Positions 13,462 to 14,373 of a stretch of 14,373 bases of DNA are shown here, piece by piece. The notes below the pieces were generated by a model. It saw nothing but the letters and a program-made list of their open reading frames with translations, was not told the DNA's origin and made no database searches. A program made the translations under genes and the position numbers. Source of the stretch: Fen-1118 sp964491625 (GTDB lineage: Bacteria > Myxococcota_A > Polyangia > Fen-1088); assembly GCA_964491625.1 (NCBI GenBank), contig CAZBIU010000163.1, positions 1-14,373 on the forward strand. The letters are read 5' to 3'. Each line of letters starts with the position of its first letter. Position 1 is the first letter of the stretch.

Positions 13462-14373
13462 TTACGGGCTTGCAAGCGGCTGCGGCGATTGTCCGGCTTG
13501 GTGCTGGGTTTCGCTGTAGCTGACGGCCGACGCCGCGCCCACGTCGGGAATCTCGACGGCGGCAAACGAAACCGCGGGCAGCGTAAATGTTGTCGCCGCG
13601 GGTACCATCGCCAAACCATCAATCTGGAACGTGAGATTCGCCGCGGCCTGGTTCCAGTTCACGACGACCAGCTGCGTGGCATCGTCCGCCTGGTTGCGAC
13701 TGGCGTAAACCCGAACGCCGTCTGGCGTCGAAGTCACGGAAAGCAGCGTTGGTCCAAAGTGGCTCGCGTAGAGGTCCAACGCCCAGTACGATGGCTGAGG
13801 AGTCATGCCCGATGACGGGAAGAGGCCCAGCGTCCAGCCTTCACGCGTACTCCAATAAAGCATCGTCCAAAGCCCGTTCTGCATGCCCATGCCGAACGTG
13901 TCGGCAGCCCACAGACCAGCCGGCACAGTTCCGGGTGACGCCGGCATCGTGCTCTTCGCCGGATCGCCGTCCCAGGTGATGTTCGCCTCCGTGATAGCGA
14001 GCGGCTTATCGCCGACGCCTGCCTGCTGCATGATCGAGCGCAGGTGCGCGATCGTGCCGTTCAAGTTCGTCGCATCCGCAGCGGCTGCCGCCACAGTCGT
14101 CTTCGCCGGATCGATGGGATAGCGGTGCACGGTAACGACATCGATGCTCGATCCGCACGTCTGAAGAATGGTTGTCAGCCAATCGTTTGCACCGGATTGA
14201 TACTTCCAGGAAAGCTCGGGACCCAGGATTTTGATGCTTGGGTCCACGGCTTTCATGGCGGCAGTGTACGCCGAGAGCGACGTACAGAAGCCGCTAGCCG
14301 TATAGCCAGCGATGCCTTTGGTCGAGCCCGTCGCATCCGGATAAAGGTCGGGCTCGTTTCCAATGGAAAAGTA
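13462..14373 (-). CDS. Clan GH-A glycoside hydrolase with C-terminal beta-sandwich (5'-truncated at the right edge)
   Basis: The frame runs off the right edge, so the N-terminus, including any signal peptide, is missing; 303 residues are visible. YFSIGNEPDLYP at the edge gives the Asn-Glu-Pro acid/base motif of clan GH-A (Glu at visible residue 7). KPLAITEANITWDGD supplies the second glutamate (visible residue 129), the probable nucleophile. The spacing of about 120 residues fits a (beta/alpha)8 barrel. VVTVHRYP near 80-87 and MLYWSTREGW are also typical of such barrels. From about residue 195, strands such as GVRVYASRNQ, QLVVVNWNQ and FAAVEIPDV form a beta-sandwich, as in GH79- and GH30-like enzymes. 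I cannot assign family or substrate; GH79-like is a guess. No C-terminal sorting tail is present. It converges on the protease gene. Confidence 0.8.
   Translation of the reverse strand, partial: YFSIGNEPDLYPDATGSTKGIAGYTASGFCTSLSAYTAAMKAVDPSIKILGPELSWKYQSGANDWLTTILQTCGSSIDVVTVHRYPIDPAKTTVAAAAADATNLNGTIAHLRSIMQQAGVGDKPLAITEANITWDGDPAKSTMPASPGTVPAGLWAADTFGMGMQNGLWTMLYWSTREGWTLGLFPSSGMTPQPSYWALDLYASHFGPTLLSVTSTPDGVRVYASRNQADDATQLVVVNWNQAAANLTFQIDGLAMVPAATTFTLPAVSFAAVEIPDVGAASAVSYSETQHQAGQSPQPLASP

Overview
The window looks like a chromosomal segment from a high-GC member of the Myxococcota (a myxobacterium or close relative). The signs are a protein ending in a Cys-Ser-Cys / transmembrane / basic tail of the MYXO-CTERM type, several secreted enzymes carrying long Thr-Gly-Gly-rich stalks, a GTG-started ECF sigma factor with an unusual membrane partner, and an FG-GAP lipoprotein. 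No rRNA, tRNA, CRISPR array, transposase or integrase gene was recognised.

Layout. (1) 2-818, plus strand: a split YeeE/YedE-type sulfur-compound transporter; its first gene is cut by the left edge. (2) 830-2267, minus strand, convergent with the transporter: an OsmC-like protein and a CysM-type cysteine synthase one base apart. (3) 2369-6604, minus strand: an outer-membrane-like protein, an ECF sigma factor and a single-pass membrane protein overlapping it by 4 bp (candidate anti-sigma), followed by a seven-repeat FG-GAP lipoprotein. (4) 6802-14373: a cluster of secreted or surface-anchored degradative enzymes. These are a CE1-like esterase lipoprotein (plus), a GH3 exo-beta-glucosidase lipoprotein and a GH16 lichenase in one minus-strand operon, a divergent M6-like metalloprotease with a C-terminal sorting tail (plus), and a clan GH-A glycoside hydrolase running off the right edge (minus).

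How the genes may work together. GH16 would cut mixed-linkage or related beta-glucan, GH3 would release glucose from the oligomers, the esterase would remove ester decorations, and the protease and the last hydrolase would act on the matrix around the polysaccharide. Most of these enzymes have a membrane anchor at one end and a Gly-rich flexible stalk between anchor and catalytic domain, as if the cell displays a degradative coat. The sigma/partner/outer-membrane trio upstream could sense the envelope or a substrate, but nothing in the sequence links it directly to the hydrolases.

The most striking single observation is that the GH16 enzyme has the strand order of the Fibrobacter succinogenes 1,3-1,4-beta-glucanase: the segment that is N-terminal in Bacillus lichenases lies after the catalytic part. 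It is therefore a natural circular permutant, here joined to a Gly/Ser stalk and a membrane tail. Non-coding stretches are short; the only ones near or above 200 bases are the divergent intergenic regions 6605-6801 and 11334-11573.
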